This document shows, piece by piece, positions 45,605-55,187 of a stretch of DNA of 64,000 nt. Source of the stretch: JAGNKE01 sp965230245. GTDB lineage: Bacteria > Pseudomonadota > Alphaproteobacteria > Micavibrionales > Micavibrionaceae. How positions within the stretch are numbered: the first letter of the stretch is position 1; each line of letters opens with the position of its first letter. Under the pieces are notes generated by a model, which was not told the DNA's origin, did not search any database, and was given only the letters and a program-made list of their open reading frames with translations. The stretch lies in the NCBI GenBank assembly GCA_965230245.1, contig OZ246000.1, positions 124,001 to 188,000 of the forward strand, written 5' to 3'. The translations under genes were made by a program, and so were the position numbers.

Positions 45605-45623
45605 GCTCTAAAGCGGAGACCAA

Positions 45624-46799
45624 ATGGCAGACGCCAAAAAAGCAGACATCGTAATCTTCGGCGCCGGCATCGCGGGTCTATGGACATTCCACCGCCTGAA
45701 AAAACGTGGTTATGATGTTCTGCTATTGGAAAAGGACTCCATCGGCTGCGGCCAGACCATCGCCTCTCAAGGGATTATTCATTCGGGACTAAAATTCGTC
45801 TTCGCGGGTAAAATCAACAAGCTCGCACAATCCATCAGTGCAATGCCTGACGTTTGGCGCGAGGCCATGCGCAGCGAAAACGAAGTGGATCTGACCACCG
45901 CGAAGATGAGCGCGGAATCGCAATATCTCTTGATCCCGAAGGGGCTGTTCGGCGGCCTCTCCAAAATCGTTGCAAAAAAAGCCCTCGGAAAAAGCGTCCG
46001 CGAAGTTCCGAAGGAAGACTGGCCTGAGGATTTAAAGAGCGCAGGCTTCGAAGGCGCGGTTATATTCATGGGCGAACCTGTTTTGGATATAGGAACCGCG
46101 CTACGATCACTTGCAGAACCCTACCGTGACAGCATCCGAAAAATTTCAAAAGAAGAGGCCACATCACCTTTCGACTTCCTCAAAAAACACAAAATTGACG
46201 CACGAAAAATTATTTTCACAAGCGCAGCAAGCAATCAGGAAATAGCCGAAAAATCCGAACACGCCAAAGGGCTGGAAACACAAAAACGCCCCCTGCACAT
46301 GGGCTTTTTAAAACCTGCCCCCTTCCCGCTTTTTGCACATCTTGTCGGAAAAACGGATAAACCCGTTGCAACAATCACCACACACAAAACCAAAGAGGGT
46401 GAACTCGTCTGGTATCTTGGTGGCGGCGTTGCAGAGCGCAGCAAAGACTCCGATCCGAAAGATGTTTTTGACGCGACCAAAAAAGCGCTCAAATCCTATT
46501 TACCAAACATCGATCTCGCTAATGTTGAATGGACGTCTCTACCGATCGACCGCGTGGAAGGAAAATCACGCACGGACAGCTGGATACCCGACACACCGAC
46601 CATCCATCATGCAGGAAAAACACTTTACTGCTGGCCGACAAAGCTGACCTTCGCGCCGATGCTCTCTGACATGCTGATCAAAGAACTGGAAGCAGAGAAG
46701 ATAGCCCCGTCAGGCACTAAAACCAACTGGACGTTCCTTCCACCCGCAGAATACACAAAAACCCCATGGGATAGCGCAACATGGACAAAACACAGCTAG
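45624..46799 (+). CDS. FAD-dependent oxidoreductase (DAO/LhgO-like)
   Basis: 391 residues. An N-terminal FAD motif GAGIAGLW (12-19) and the pattern ASQGIIHSGLKF, similar to L-2-hydroxyglutarate oxidase and related DAO enzymes, are visible. The middle is divergent and Lys-rich. The substrate is not clear. It starts 20 bp after secA and overlaps the aldo/keto reductase by 19 bases, so the two oxidoreductases are probably coupled. An alternative is a glycerol-3-phosphate-like dehydrogenase, less likely. Confidence 0.82.
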   Translation: MADAKKADIVIFGAGIAGLWTFHRLKKRGYDVLLLEKDSIGCGQTIASQGIIHSGLKFVFAGKINKLAQSISAMPDVWREAMRSENEVDLTTAKMSAESQYLLIPKGLFGGLSKIVAKKALGKSVREVPKEDWPEDLKSAGFEGAVIFMGEPVLDIGTALRSLAEPYRDSIRKISKEEATSPFDFLKKHKIDARKIIFTSAASNQEIAEKSEHAKGLETQKRPLHMGFLKPAPFPLFAHLVGKTDKPVATITTHKTKEGELVWYLGGGVAERSKDSDPKDVFDATKKALKSYLPNIDLANVEWTSLPIDRVEGKSRTDSWIPDTPTIHHAGKTLYCWPTKLTFAPMLSDMLIKELEAEKIAPSGTKTNWTFLPPAEYTKTPWDSATWTKHS

Positions 46800-47584
46800 G
46801 CAGCACAGGAATAGACATCTCCCCCATCGGCCTCGGCACGGTTAAATTCGGCCGTAACGAAGGCGTAAAATACCCACAAGGATTTGAAATTCCCGATGAT
46901 GCGCATCTGAAAAACCTGTTGGCACTGGCACAAGAGCTTGGCGTCAATATGCTTGATACGGCCCCCGCGTACGGAACAAGCGAAGAGAGATTAGGAAGCC
47001 TCCTGAAAAGTCAGAGAGAAAAATGGATCATCGTCGGCAAGGCAGGAGAAGAATTTGAAAAAGGAGAATCGAGTTTTAACTTCACACCCGAACACTTTGA
47101 GAAAAGTCTGGAACGTTCACTAAAACGCTTGCAGACCGACTACATGGATATCCTGCTTATCCATTCGGACGGAAATGACATCGACATCCTGCAAAATGAA
47201 CCGCTCATCGAAAAACTTCAGGACTTCAAAAAACGCGGGCTTGTAAAAGCCGTCGGCGCATCCACCAAAACCACAGAAGGCGGTATCAAAACACTTGAAA
47301 AAATGGATGTTGTGATGGCGACCTATAACCCGATTTATATAGATGAAAAACCGGTCCTTGATTACGCAAACGAACACAACAAAGGCGTGTTGCTCAAAAA
47401 AGCACTGGTCAGCGGCCATGTAGATAAGCTCGGGGAAAATCCAATCAAATCAGCTCTGGAATTTGCGTTTTCTCATGCCGGCACAGATGGAATTATTATT
47501 GGCACAATCAATCCTGACCATTTGCGCCGCAATATTGAAACCGCAGAAGATGTTCTGAAAAATCTGAAAAACAAAGCTGCATAA
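46781..47584 (+). CDS. Aldo/keto reductase
   Basis: 267 residues. The (beta/alpha)8 reductase features are LDTAPAYGTSEERLG (the Asp and Tyr of the active site, about 52-66), Lys in IIVGKAGEEF, and IHSDGNDIDILQ, where the His of the usual LIH motif is present. The end is shortened compared with the family's usual 310-330 residues. Overlap with the upstream FAD enzyme suggests they handle the same or successive compounds. Substrate unknown. Confidence 0.88.
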   Translation: MDKTQLGSTGIDISPIGLGTVKFGRNEGVKYPQGFEIPDDAHLKNLLALAQELGVNMLDTAPAYGTSEERLGSLLKSQREKWIIVGKAGEEFEKGESSFNFTPEHFEKSLERSLKRLQTDYMDILLIHSDGNDIDILQNEPLIEKLQDFKKRGLVKAVGASTKTTEGGIKTLEKMDVVMATYNPIYIDEKPVLDYANEHNKGVLLKKALVSGHVDKLGENPIKSALEFAFSHAGTDGIIIGTINPDHLRRNIETAEDVLKNLKNKAA

Positions 47585-47591
47585 CCTAAGA

Positions 47592-48887
47592 CTAAGACAC
47601 GTCTTCAGCCGTTGGCTCTGCATCATCCGCCAAAGGAATAACACGAATAAGTTTTAACTGGTTGCGCTGTCGCTTCACGATATCGAACTGGAAACCGTGA
47701 AAACGGAACGACTGCCCCACCTCCGGAATCACCTGAGATTCGTAAATGATCAAACCGGCCAAAGTCGAGTATTCCTTATCCGGCAAGCGCCAGTCATACT
47801 CGCGGTTAAGATCACGGATCGTAACCGCACCATCTACAACGAAAACACCCTCTGGCAACACACGAACACCGGGAACGGGAACATCATGCTCGTCATCGAT
47901 ATCACCGACAATCTCTTCCAGAATATCCTCAAGCGTTACAATTCCCTCGAACGAGCCATACTCGTCAACGACAATGGCAAAGTGTTCTTTACGCTCTCTG
48001 AACGCCTGAAGCTGGTCATAAAGCGCTTTTGTCTCTGGAACAAACCAAGGCTCCATAGACAAAGCCTCAAAATCCAAATCATCAACCTTGCCTTCGGAAT
48101 CCTTCAACGCCCTCAACAGACTTTTCACATGCAGAACACCGATAATATCATCAGGATCCTCTTTCCAGATCGGCAAACGCGTGTAAGGACTACTGAGAAC
48201 AGCCTCCACAATATCATCCTTGCTCTGATTGATATCAATCATGCTCACATTTTTCCTGTGCACCATAATTTCCTCGATATCAACATCTGCCAAATCAAGA
48301 ATAGAGCGTAACATCGCCCTCTGATCTTGCACTTCCTGTTCAGGCCCCTCATGCATCTCGATCGCCCCGCGCAATAATTCCAGATGCGAACCGGCAGCAA
48401 CTTTGGAAATATCAACACCGAACAACTTCAAAACCTTCCGCACGATTAAGGTCACCGTTTCCGTCACGGGCGCAAAAATCATGATCACCACGTTAATGAT
48501 CGGCGCAATACGCATCGACATACTCTCGGCATGATGAAACGCATAAGTTTTAGGCAAAACTTCCGCAAAGATCAGAACAAGCAAAGTCATCACAAGCGTT
48601 GCATAAATAACGCCTGTCTCTCCGGCAATTTTAATCAAAACACTCGTCGCCAGAGCGGATGCCATAATGTTGACCAGATTATTGCCAAGCAACAAAGCGC
48701 CGATCATTTTGTCTTTTTGCTCACGAATGCGGTTGGCCAGTGCAGCCCTCTCGTTTCCTTCTTTCTCGCGGCTTCGCAGACGAACGCGCGATGCCGCCGT
48801 CAAAGCCGTTTCAGACCCGGAGAAAAAAGCCGATAAAAACAGCAGGATAAAAATAGCCCCTACAGACATCCAAAAATCAAAACCCAT
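47592..48887 (-). CDS. CorC/HlyC-type transporter with CBS domains
   Basis: 431 residues. The N-terminal DUF21 membrane domain (about 5-190, four spans, with FFSGSETALTAASR) is followed by two CBS domains (about 215-335) that bind nucleotides and a C-terminal CorC/HlyC domain. Members include magnesium/cobalt efflux proteins and were once called hemolysins. It ends one base-pair group before aroB (2 bp), so it is probably co-transcribed with aroK–aroB, as in many alphaproteobacteria. Confidence 0.92.
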   Translation of the reverse strand: MGFDFWMSVGAIFILLFLSAFFSGSETALTAASRVRLRSREKEGNERAALANRIREQKDKMIGALLLGNNLVNIMASALATSVLIKIAGETGVIYATLVMTLLVLIFAEVLPKTYAFHHAESMSMRIAPIINVVIMIFAPVTETVTLIVRKVLKLFGVDISKVAAGSHLELLRGAIEMHEGPEQEVQDQRAMLRSILDLADVDIEEIMVHRKNVSMIDINQSKDDIVEAVLSSPYTRLPIWKEDPDDIIGVLHVKSLLRALKDSEGKVDDLDFEALSMEPWFVPETKALYDQLQAFRERKEHFAIVVDEYGSFEGIVTLEDILEEIVGDIDDEHDVPVPGVRVLPEGVFVVDGAVTIRDLNREYDWRLPDKEYSTLAGLIIYESQVIPEVGQSFRFHGFQFDIVKRQRNQLKLIRVIPLADDAEPTAEDVS

Positions 48888-48889
48888 AA

Positions 48890-50011
48890 CTATGCTTCCT
48901 CCCCGATAGATTCTGCAAGCACACGCCGCACCTGATCTTCCGGTACATCCTTGCTGATAAAAGCGCGCCCTATTTCCTCAACCAGAATAAACGTCATCTG
49001 GTTATCAATCGCTTTCTTGTCACGGCGCATCACATCAATAAGATAATCCACCGATGTGTCAACAGGAGGATCAATAAAGGCGGGGCTGGTATACATCCCC
49101 AAATTCGTCAAATGACGTTCAACTGTCATCGCATCATCGGCACTGCAATGCCCGAGTCTTACCGAAATCTGGAACGCCATCACCATGCCGATGGCAACAG
49201 CCTCCCCATGAAGCAAACGCCCGTCATACTGCGCAGCCGCTTCAAACGCATGCCCGAACGTGTGCCCTAAATTCAGGAGCGCCCTACGCCCCGCCTCTTT
49301 CTCGTCTTCCTGAACGATAGTGGCTTTGGCTTTACAGCTGACCTCAATTGCATGCGCTACCGCTTCAAGATCAAGGTCACACACCGCTTGCCCGTTTTCT
49401 TCCAGCCACCTGAAAAAACCTAAGTCACCGATCAAAGCGTATTTCAAAACTTCTGCATATCCGGCCAACAACTCCCGCTTCGGCAAGGTCTCCAGCACGT
49501 CAATATCCGCAATAACAACCTGCGGTTGGTAAAAATTCCCGACAAGATTTTTGCCGTGTTCTGTATTAATTCCGGTCTTCCCGCCCACGGAGCTGTCAAC
49601 TTGAGCCAGTAAAGTTGTCGGGATTTGAACATAGGGTACGCCGCGCAAAACAGTCGCCGCCGCGAACCCTGCCAGATCACCAATCACACCTCCGCCAATC
49701 GCAACAACAACAGAATTGCGGTGAATATTATTCTCCAACATCCAGCTATGAAGCTGCATTAAAGAGTCATAGGACTTGGTTTTCTCACCATGCGGCAAAA
49801 CAAAACAATCACAAAATGCTGCGCCGTGCTCTTGAATAACACCCTCGATTTTGCGGGCATACGGCTCGACGTTATCATCGGTCACGATAAAGACTTTCTT
49901 CCCGTCTATATCAAAAGGAAAAAACTCATCCACACGTTCCAGCAATCCTGAACCAATAAAAATTTCATAGCTCCGCTGACCGAGCGGAATAGTAACAACT
50001 TTGGTTTCCAT
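48890..50011 (-). CDS. aroB: 3-dehydroquinate synthase
   Basis: 373 residues from ATG 50009-50011 (METKVVTIPLG); a longer frame lacks a ribosome site and CAGGAT precedes this ATG. NAD-binding GGGVIGDLAGF, TTLLAQVDSSVGGKTGIN and the zinc ligand HGEAVAIGM are present. It makes the ring of the shikimate pathway. Only 13 bp separate it from aroK upstream, which works two steps later. Confidence 0.96.
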   Translation of the reverse strand: METKVVTIPLGQRSYEIFIGSGLLERVDEFFPFDIDGKKVFIVTDDNVEPYARKIEGVIQEHGAAFCDCFVLPHGEKTKSYDSLMQLHSWMLENNIHRNSVVVAIGGGVIGDLAGFAAATVLRGVPYVQIPTTLLAQVDSSVGGKTGINTEHGKNLVGNFYQPQVVIADIDVLETLPKRELLAGYAEVLKYALIGDLGFFRWLEENGQAVCDLDLEAVAHAIEVSCKAKATIVQEDEKEAGRRALLNLGHTFGHAFEAAAQYDGRLLHGEAVAIGMVMAFQISVRLGHCSADDAMTVERHLTNLGMYTSPAFIDPPVDTSVDYLIDVMRRDKKAIDNQMTFILVEEIGRAFISKDVPEDQVRRVLAESIGEEA

Positions 50012-50024
50012 CAAAAATCCTGTT

Positions 50025-50564
50025 TTATTGGGTCTGCACATAATGCACAACCGCAGCTTCGAGCGATCGTGCCAGCATTTCTACACCTTCCAGAGGATCT
50101 TCAACAACAAGATCTGCCTGAGAATACAAATCTTTTCGCTTCTCGAACAAGTCATGCAGCTTTTGTTTCGGATCCTCACAATCCAGTAAAGGACGATTGC
50201 TTGCATTCTTCAAGCGTTCATATAAAGCATCCACATCCGCCTTGATCCAAAGCGAAAGCCCTCGCGCCTTGATATCTGTAAGAATTGCAGGTGTTGTCAA
50301 ACACCCCCCACCGGTCGAGATCACACCTGTCCCCTGATCCAGCAAACTACTGATTTTTTCCATTTCCAAAAGGCGAAAATACTTCTCACCGAAAGCCTCA
50401 AAAATCTCGGGTATAGTGCGCTGTTGTTGCTGTTCAATAAGCTGATCGGAATCATAAAACGGCAAATCAAACGCCTTGGCCAACAACCTGCCGGCATGGC
50501 TTTTTCCGCTTCCCATCATACCAACCAAAACAATAGGCTTTGTTAGTTTTCCCTGTATATTCAT
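50025..50564 (-). CDS. aroK: Shikimate kinase
   Basis: 179 residues from ATG 50562-50564; ATGs at 50573, 50576 and 50591 are also in frame. Walker A is GMMGSGKS (about 15-22). The substrate-binding DSDQLIE, the ISTGGGCL motif and the lid Arg region (NRPLLD) are all present. It phosphorylates shikimate. aroB follows directly on the same strand, and a small membrane-protein gene is divergent. Confidence 0.95.
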   Translation of the reverse strand: MNIQGKLTKPIVLVGMMGSGKSHAGRLLAKAFDLPFYDSDQLIEQQQQRTIPEIFEAFGEKYFRLLEMEKISSLLDQGTGVISTGGGCLTTPAILTDIKARGLSLWIKADVDALYERLKNASNRPLLDCEDPKQKLHDLFEKRKDLYSQADLVVEDPLEGVEMLARSLEAAVVHYVQTQ

Positions 50565-50667
50565 AAAACGCATCATAATGATATTCGTCAAAATTCATAC
50601 ACCATTTCGCCTTTCATTACCGCCCTTATTTTGTTATAACTCTCATCATTCTTGCTTCTTATTTGTT

Positions 50668-50835
50668 ATGACCAACCAGACAAGTTTGCCTATGTCCGTC
50701 ATTCGCGTATTAATTGCCGTGATTTTCCTTATCGTTTTGATTGCCTTTGGCTATCTGGCGGTCACAGACGTACCCGTCACTCAGGAAAACGTGACCAAAA
50801 CACTGCCAAAAAGCGCTTACTCAAAAGAAGAATAA
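50668..50835 (+). CDS. Small single-span membrane protein
   Basis: 55 residues (or 47 from the ATG at 50692). One hydrophobic segment, SVIRVLIAVIFLIVLIAFGY, followed by a short tail VTDVPVTQENVTKTLPK. A gene like this often sits between aroK and xerD in related bacteria. It lies 7 bp ahead of the unknown exported protein at 50843. No ribosome site stands out, and the function is unknown. Confidence 0.6.
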   Translation: MTNQTSLPMSVIRVLIAVIFLIVLIAFGYLAVTDVPVTQENVTKTLPKSAYSKEE

Positions 50836-50842
50836 TATTGCT

Positions 50843-52555
50843 ATGCCGGATTTAACGCGCACCAGATTCAGAACACATTTACTCAGTCTATTTGTCATAG
50901 CAACTACCGCAACGAGTACCGCGCCCCGCCCCACGGCTGCTCAAACAGTAATCACCGAAACATCAGACCCTGTCACCATCGCCCGGCAACAAATCGAAAC
51001 AAATTATAATTTCCGTGCAATAGAAACGCTCGGGCTGGAAAAGAACAACACCGAATTAGATGTAAAATTCGGCAATGACCTTTACTACGGCTCAAAACGC
51101 TCAACGCTCTCCATGTTGATCAGCAAGCTACCAGATACGCTTGGATATCCTACCCTCTACAATCTAACAAATCTTGTCCTAACCGCCTCCGCTGATACCA
51201 AGATTATCGAAGACGATATGATCGTTGAAGCCGGAAACGATCTTCTGACTTTGCGCCTCGAGAAGATGCTTGAAAGAGGGTTGTATCAAGAGATCGTAGA
51301 AATCTACTCTAATCTGGAAGATCCCCCCTATCACGAGCGACTGGCAAGTGTAGGCGCGTTAGCGATGCTCATGACAGGTTCAAATACAACCGCATGTCTT
51401 GAAATCAAGTCCGCTTACAGTAAACGGTTAATCAAAAGCCGACTTAGCGAACTTGATATTTTCTGCAACTTCCTGATGGATCAAACCAGAAAACCGGAGG
51501 AGATGGCAAAACAGGTGCGGCCGCAATCCGTTCTGAAAAAAATTCTTGAAGAACCTGATTTTGCCATCACCTATGATCCGGATATCTTCGCATCCCTTTC
51601 AATTCAGGAACGCGCCATTCTTATTTCTCAGAACAAGGTGATGTTCAATGAGATGGTCATCGACAGGAAAAAGCCGATTCCACCGTCACACGTTCAGCCG
51701 CTTTTGACAATCGCGAACCTGTCTGACAAATCAAAGCTTTATATAAACGCAGCTGGTGCGAAATATGGGCTAATTGATAAGCATGATCTGGCAAAGATTC
51801 TCCTCTCTATAGACCAAACCGACGACCTGACGTCTCCGGCTTATTATTACAAAAGAATCAAAGAAGAAGCCGACGACCAAAAACGCAACGAACTGATAGT
51901 GAAAATGCTCGATGAGATCGTACCTGTCTACACGGCCGGCGTAATGGTAACTATGGGTGAAGAACTCAAGCAACTGGATGTTAAATCCCTTTCGCCTGTC
52001 CAGCTTTACCAAACACTGAAGGCCCTCCATCTTGCGAATGAAGAGATACCGCAACATTGGCTAGCTCAAATTAAAACTATGGATTATTCAAAAACGGCTC
52101 TGGAAGTGAAACCGGAAACCCTGTATCTTCTGGCATCTGCACTTTCACCCGAAAGCGTTGAAAAATCTGAACAAGCTTTTGATAAAACTGGTTTTTCCGA
52201 GGGAAACGAAAACGAAACGCTTATGGCCGCTAAAAATATTATAGAAAATATTGACAATAAATCCACACCCCTCAATAATGTGGCCGAAACTTATGAAAAT
52301 GGCTTTGACACTGGCGAAAATAAAGGGTATCCCATCTCCTCATCCGGGTGGTTGAAAAGTCTGGATATTGCAAGTACAAACATTGCCACTGGAGAAACAG
52401 TATTGCTGAGTAGCTTTGTTCTTGATACAGCCAAATCCGAAAAAACGAAAAGCCATGCGCTTCGGAAAGTAGCTGATAGTTTTGAAAAAATTGGATTAAC
52501 AAATATTGCACATAAAGTCGCAGCTGAAGCCGTGATTAATGTGATTGAAAAATAA
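50843..52555 (+). CDS. Exported protein of unknown function
   Basis: 570 residues. A signal peptide (cleavage near PTAAQ, about residue 34) directs it to the periplasm. The mature protein is almost wholly alpha-helical, like helical repeat scaffolds, with segments such as RLEKMLERGLYQEIVEIY and LASVGALAMLMTG; I recognise no family. The C-terminus turns to Ser/Asn/Glu-rich then helical again. It is placed between aroK and xerD with the small membrane protein just upstream, and the two could work together. Confidence 0.75.
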   Translation: MPDLTRTRFRTHLLSLFVIATTATSTAPRPTAAQTVITETSDPVTIARQQIETNYNFRAIETLGLEKNNTELDVKFGNDLYYGSKRSTLSMLISKLPDTLGYPTLYNLTNLVLTASADTKIIEDDMIVEAGNDLLTLRLEKMLERGLYQEIVEIYSNLEDPPYHERLASVGALAMLMTGSNTTACLEIKSAYSKRLIKSRLSELDIFCNFLMDQTRKPEEMAKQVRPQSVLKKILEEPDFAITYDPDIFASLSIQERAILISQNKVMFNEMVIDRKKPIPPSHVQPLLTIANLSDKSKLYINAAGAKYGLIDKHDLAKILLSIDQTDDLTSPAYYYKRIKEEADDQKRNELIVKMLDEIVPVYTAGVMVTMGEELKQLDVKSLSPVQLYQTLKALHLANEEIPQHWLAQIKTMDYSKTALEVKPETLYLLASALSPESVEKSEQAFDKTGFSEGNENETLMAAKNIIENIDNKSTPLNNVAETYENGFDTGENKGYPISSSGWLKSLDIASTNIATGETVLLSSFVLDTAKSEKTKSHALRKVADSFEKIGLTNIAHKVAAEAVINVIEK

Positions 52556-52571
52556 TTTTAAGGAGACAAAC

Positions 52572-53570
52572 ATGGCACGTCCTGGCCGCCCCGCAATGCC
52601 AAAGCCTGATCTACACCCTATGGTGGACTCATTTCTCGATATGTTGACCACCGAACGTGGGGCTGCAAAAAACACGCGCCAAGCCTACTGGCGTGATCTT
52701 GCCGACGTCAGCCAGTTCCTGAAAAACAACAGATCAAATGACGTTACACAGGCAACAACAGAAGACCTAAAAGCCTATCTTAAAAATCTTTCAGAAAAAT
52801 CAAATTCCAAAGGCGGCGACAAAAGTAAAATCGCCGTACGCACGATCGCTCGCCGTTTGTCCGCGCTGCGTCAGTTTTACCGTTTTCTTGTCTCTGAAAA
52901 CATCCGCGACGAGGATCCGACATCCACGATTGAAAGCCCGAAACAATCTCGCACACTGCCGAAGACATTGAGCGAAGAGGAAGTCACCACGCTGATTAAA
53001 ACTGCGGCCGAAGGCGGAAACGCCGAAAGCACACGTCTCGTATGTTTACTGGAAATGCTCTACGCATCCGGTTTGCGCGTTTCAGAATTGGTTGGCTTGC
53101 CCATGTCCGCAATCGGCGAAGAGTGTGAGTACCTGACCGTTGCCGGTAAAGCCGGCCGTGAGCGCATGGTGCCCCTGACAAAGCCCGCTCAGGAAGCCGT
53201 AGCCGACTACCTGAAAGTCAGACCACAATTCATCGGCAATGATGAAAAATCCGTTCAGGAAAAATGGGTTTTCCCCTCTAAGACTTCCCAAAGCGGCCAC
53301 CTGACCAGACAAAGATTTGCACAACTTTTGAAAGACCTTGCCAAAGAGGCGGAAATTGATGAAGACCGCGTAAGTCCTCATGTTTTGCGACATGCCTTCG
53401 CGACACACCTGCTCAGCAACGGTGCTGATCTGCGTTCCGTCCAGAAGATGCTAGGCCACGCAGACATCGCGACCACCCAGATTTACACCCATATTCTGGG
53501 CGAAAAGGTTAAGAAAACTGTTGATGAAAAACACCCGTTGGCCGAAGACGCCACCGGAACAAATAACTAA
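52572..53570 (+). CDS. xerD: Tyrosine recombinase XerD
   Basis: 332 residues from ATG 52572, which has AAGGAG ahead. It resolves chromosome dimers at dif with XerC. The N-terminal SAM-like core-binding domain is present, and the catalytic set shows Arg in YASGLRVSEL (~169), HVLRHAFATHLL (~269-280), GHADI and Tyr in TTQIYTHI (~303). A perfect palindrome follows at 53591-53612. Confidence 0.94.
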   Translation: MARPGRPAMPKPDLHPMVDSFLDMLTTERGAAKNTRQAYWRDLADVSQFLKNNRSNDVTQATTEDLKAYLKNLSEKSNSKGGDKSKIAVRTIARRLSALRQFYRFLVSENIRDEDPTSTIESPKQSRTLPKTLSEEEVTTLIKTAAEGGNAESTRLVCLLEMLYASGLRVSELVGLPMSAIGEECEYLTVAGKAGRERMVPLTKPAQEAVADYLKVRPQFIGNDEKSVQEKWVFPSKTSQSGHLTRQRFAQLLKDLAKEAEIDEDRVSPHVLRHAFATHLLSNGADLRSVQKMLGHADIATTQIYTHILGEKVKKTVDEKHPLAEDATGTNN

Positions 53571-53590
53571 AAAGAAACAAGCAGCTAACC

Positions 53591-53612
53591 CTAAAAACAT
53601 AAGAGTTTTTAG
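53591..53612. promoter_or_regulatory. Palindrome between xerD and accA
   Basis: CTAAAAAC (53591-53598), six bases, GTTTTTAG (53605-53612): a perfect 8-bp inverted repeat, 21 bp past the xerD stop. It has no trailing T run, so it may be a weak bidirectional terminator or an operator of accA. Confidence 0.4.
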
Positions 53613-53668
53613 ACGTGTAATCCTGAAAAGGTTGACGGTTTGCTGTTTTGTAAATACAAAGTGGACAT

Positions 53669-54616
53669 ATGAGCCAACTTGATTTTGAAAAACCGATTTT
53701 AGAATTGGAAGGTAAGATTATGGAGCTGCGTCACGTCGATTCCGACGGCGCGGTAAATATTGCTGAGGAAATTGCGCGCATGCAGTCCAAGGCAGAAAAA
53801 ATCCTGAAACAGACCTACAGTAAACTTTCGGCTGACCAAAAAGTTCAAGTTGCAAGACATCAGCAACGTCCCCACTTTCTGAACTTTGTCGATTACATGA
53901 TCGAAGACTTCATGCCGCTGGCCGGAGACCGCAACTTTGCGGAAGATCATGCACTTATCGGCGGGCTCGGAAAGTTTCAGGGACAATCTTGTATCATTAT
54001 GGGCCATGAAAAAGGCCACGACACCGAAAGCCGGATCAAGCGCAATTTCGGTATGGCACGCCCTGAAGGTTATCGTAAGGCACAACGCCTGATGAAACTC
54101 GCCCAGCAATTTCAGCTTCCGGTCATTACACTGGTTGATACTGCAGGCGCATACCCGGGTGTTGGCGCGGAAGAACGCGGTCAGTCGGAAGCCATTGCAA
54201 AATCAATTGAAACATGCCTGAGAACGGAAGTCCCGATTATCTCCGTGATTATTGGCGAAGGCGGATCAGGCGGTGCTATTGCAATCGCAGTAGCAGACAA
54301 AGTCCTGATGCTGGAGCACTCAATTTACTCCGTCATCTCTCCGGAAGGCTGCGCCTCTATCCTCTGGAAAAAAGGCGAGTACGCAAAAGAAGCGGCCAAT
54401 GCTCTGAAGCTTACGGCGCAAGACCTGCACGAACTCAAATTAATCGACGGCATTATCGACGAACCTCTGGGCGGCGCACACCGCAACCATGAAGAAACAT
54501 TCAGAAATGTCGAGAAGCATATTGCAAAAGCCCTGAAAGAGCTGACCCCATGGGACCGTCACGACATCCTGGAAAGCCGTCGGCAAAAGTTCCTGAAAGT
54601 CGGCCGTAACATCTAA
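53669..54616 (+). CDS. accA: Acetyl-CoA carboxylase carboxyltransferase alpha subunit
   Basis: 315 residues, normal length. It forms malonyl-CoA for fatty acid synthesis with AccD. The carboxyltransferase core shows TLVDTAGAYPGVGAEERGQ and the GEGGSGGAIAIAVAD segment, which build the oxyanion holes, plus SPEGCASILWK. The frame stands alone; the next gene runs in the opposite sense. Confidence 0.96.
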   Translation: MSQLDFEKPILELEGKIMELRHVDSDGAVNIAEEIARMQSKAEKILKQTYSKLSADQKVQVARHQQRPHFLNFVDYMIEDFMPLAGDRNFAEDHALIGGLGKFQGQSCIIMGHEKGHDTESRIKRNFGMARPEGYRKAQRLMKLAQQFQLPVITLVDTAGAYPGVGAEERGQSEAIAKSIETCLRTEVPIISVIIGEGGSGGAIAIAVADKVLMLEHSIYSVISPEGCASILWKKGEYAKEAANALKLTAQDLHELKLIDGIIDEPLGGAHRNHEETFRNVEKHIAKALKELTPWDRHDILESRRQKFLKVGRNI

Positions 54617-54682
54617 TACTCTGAAGAACTGGCTTCTCTAAGCCCGTCAAGAATTCATCATGACCATGAGAAAAAATAAGAT

Positions 54683-55072
54683 TTATGCGGCTCGTTCGTC
54701 AGAGAAATAATTTTGGCTTTTATGGCAGACCTTCGCTCGATCCTTCATACGCTGAAAAGAGCCATGCCCAGCCTTCTGATGCCCCTCTTCTGTTGCCGCC
54801 GCTTTAAAATAAAGCATAAGAAAAACACGAATAGCCGCAGTCATAGAAGTTTCGGCTTTTTTTCGGATGTTTATAAGGGTACAAAGATCATGAATCGTAC
54901 AGCGCTCACGCTCTGAAACCTCATTGAGGGCAATCCACATTTCCGGCTCCAGTCGAACGGATGTGCGTTTTTTGCAAACAGTAATATTTTTACTGACCAA
55001 ACTCGTCTTCCTGATTTTGCTGGAAGCCAGATCTTGAGACTGCCCATCGACACAATCAAAAGCTGCACACAT
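54683..55072 (-). CDS. Ribbon-helix-helix domain protein
   Basis: 129 residues. The core KRTSVRLEPEMWIALNEV followed by CTIHDLCTLI is the RHH_4 pattern (PF13467), a DNA-binding fold of small dimers, at about 35-71; the rest is a basic tail. This family is common in alphaproteobacteria and some members control aryl-sulfate or flagellar genes. Targets are unknown here. Start ATG at 55070-55072. It converges with accA. Confidence 0.85.
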   Translation of the reverse strand: MCAAFDCVDGQSQDLASSKIRKTSLVSKNITVCKKRTSVRLEPEMWIALNEVSERERCTIHDLCTLINIRKKAETSMTAAIRVFLMLYFKAAATEEGHQKAGHGSFQRMKDRAKVCHKSQNYFSDERAA

Positions 55073-55187
55073 ATCCCCTCACATAATCTAAATCAACATC
55101 TCCATAGCAAACACAACCATGAGAATATATATACCACTATAGTATGTAACAAAAAAATGCAACCCTTAGTCGCATGACATCATGAAA

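Noticed and set aside
54631..54644. GGCTT-CTCT-AAGCC as an accA terminator
   Set aside because: A short stem with no T tract on either side; too weak to call.
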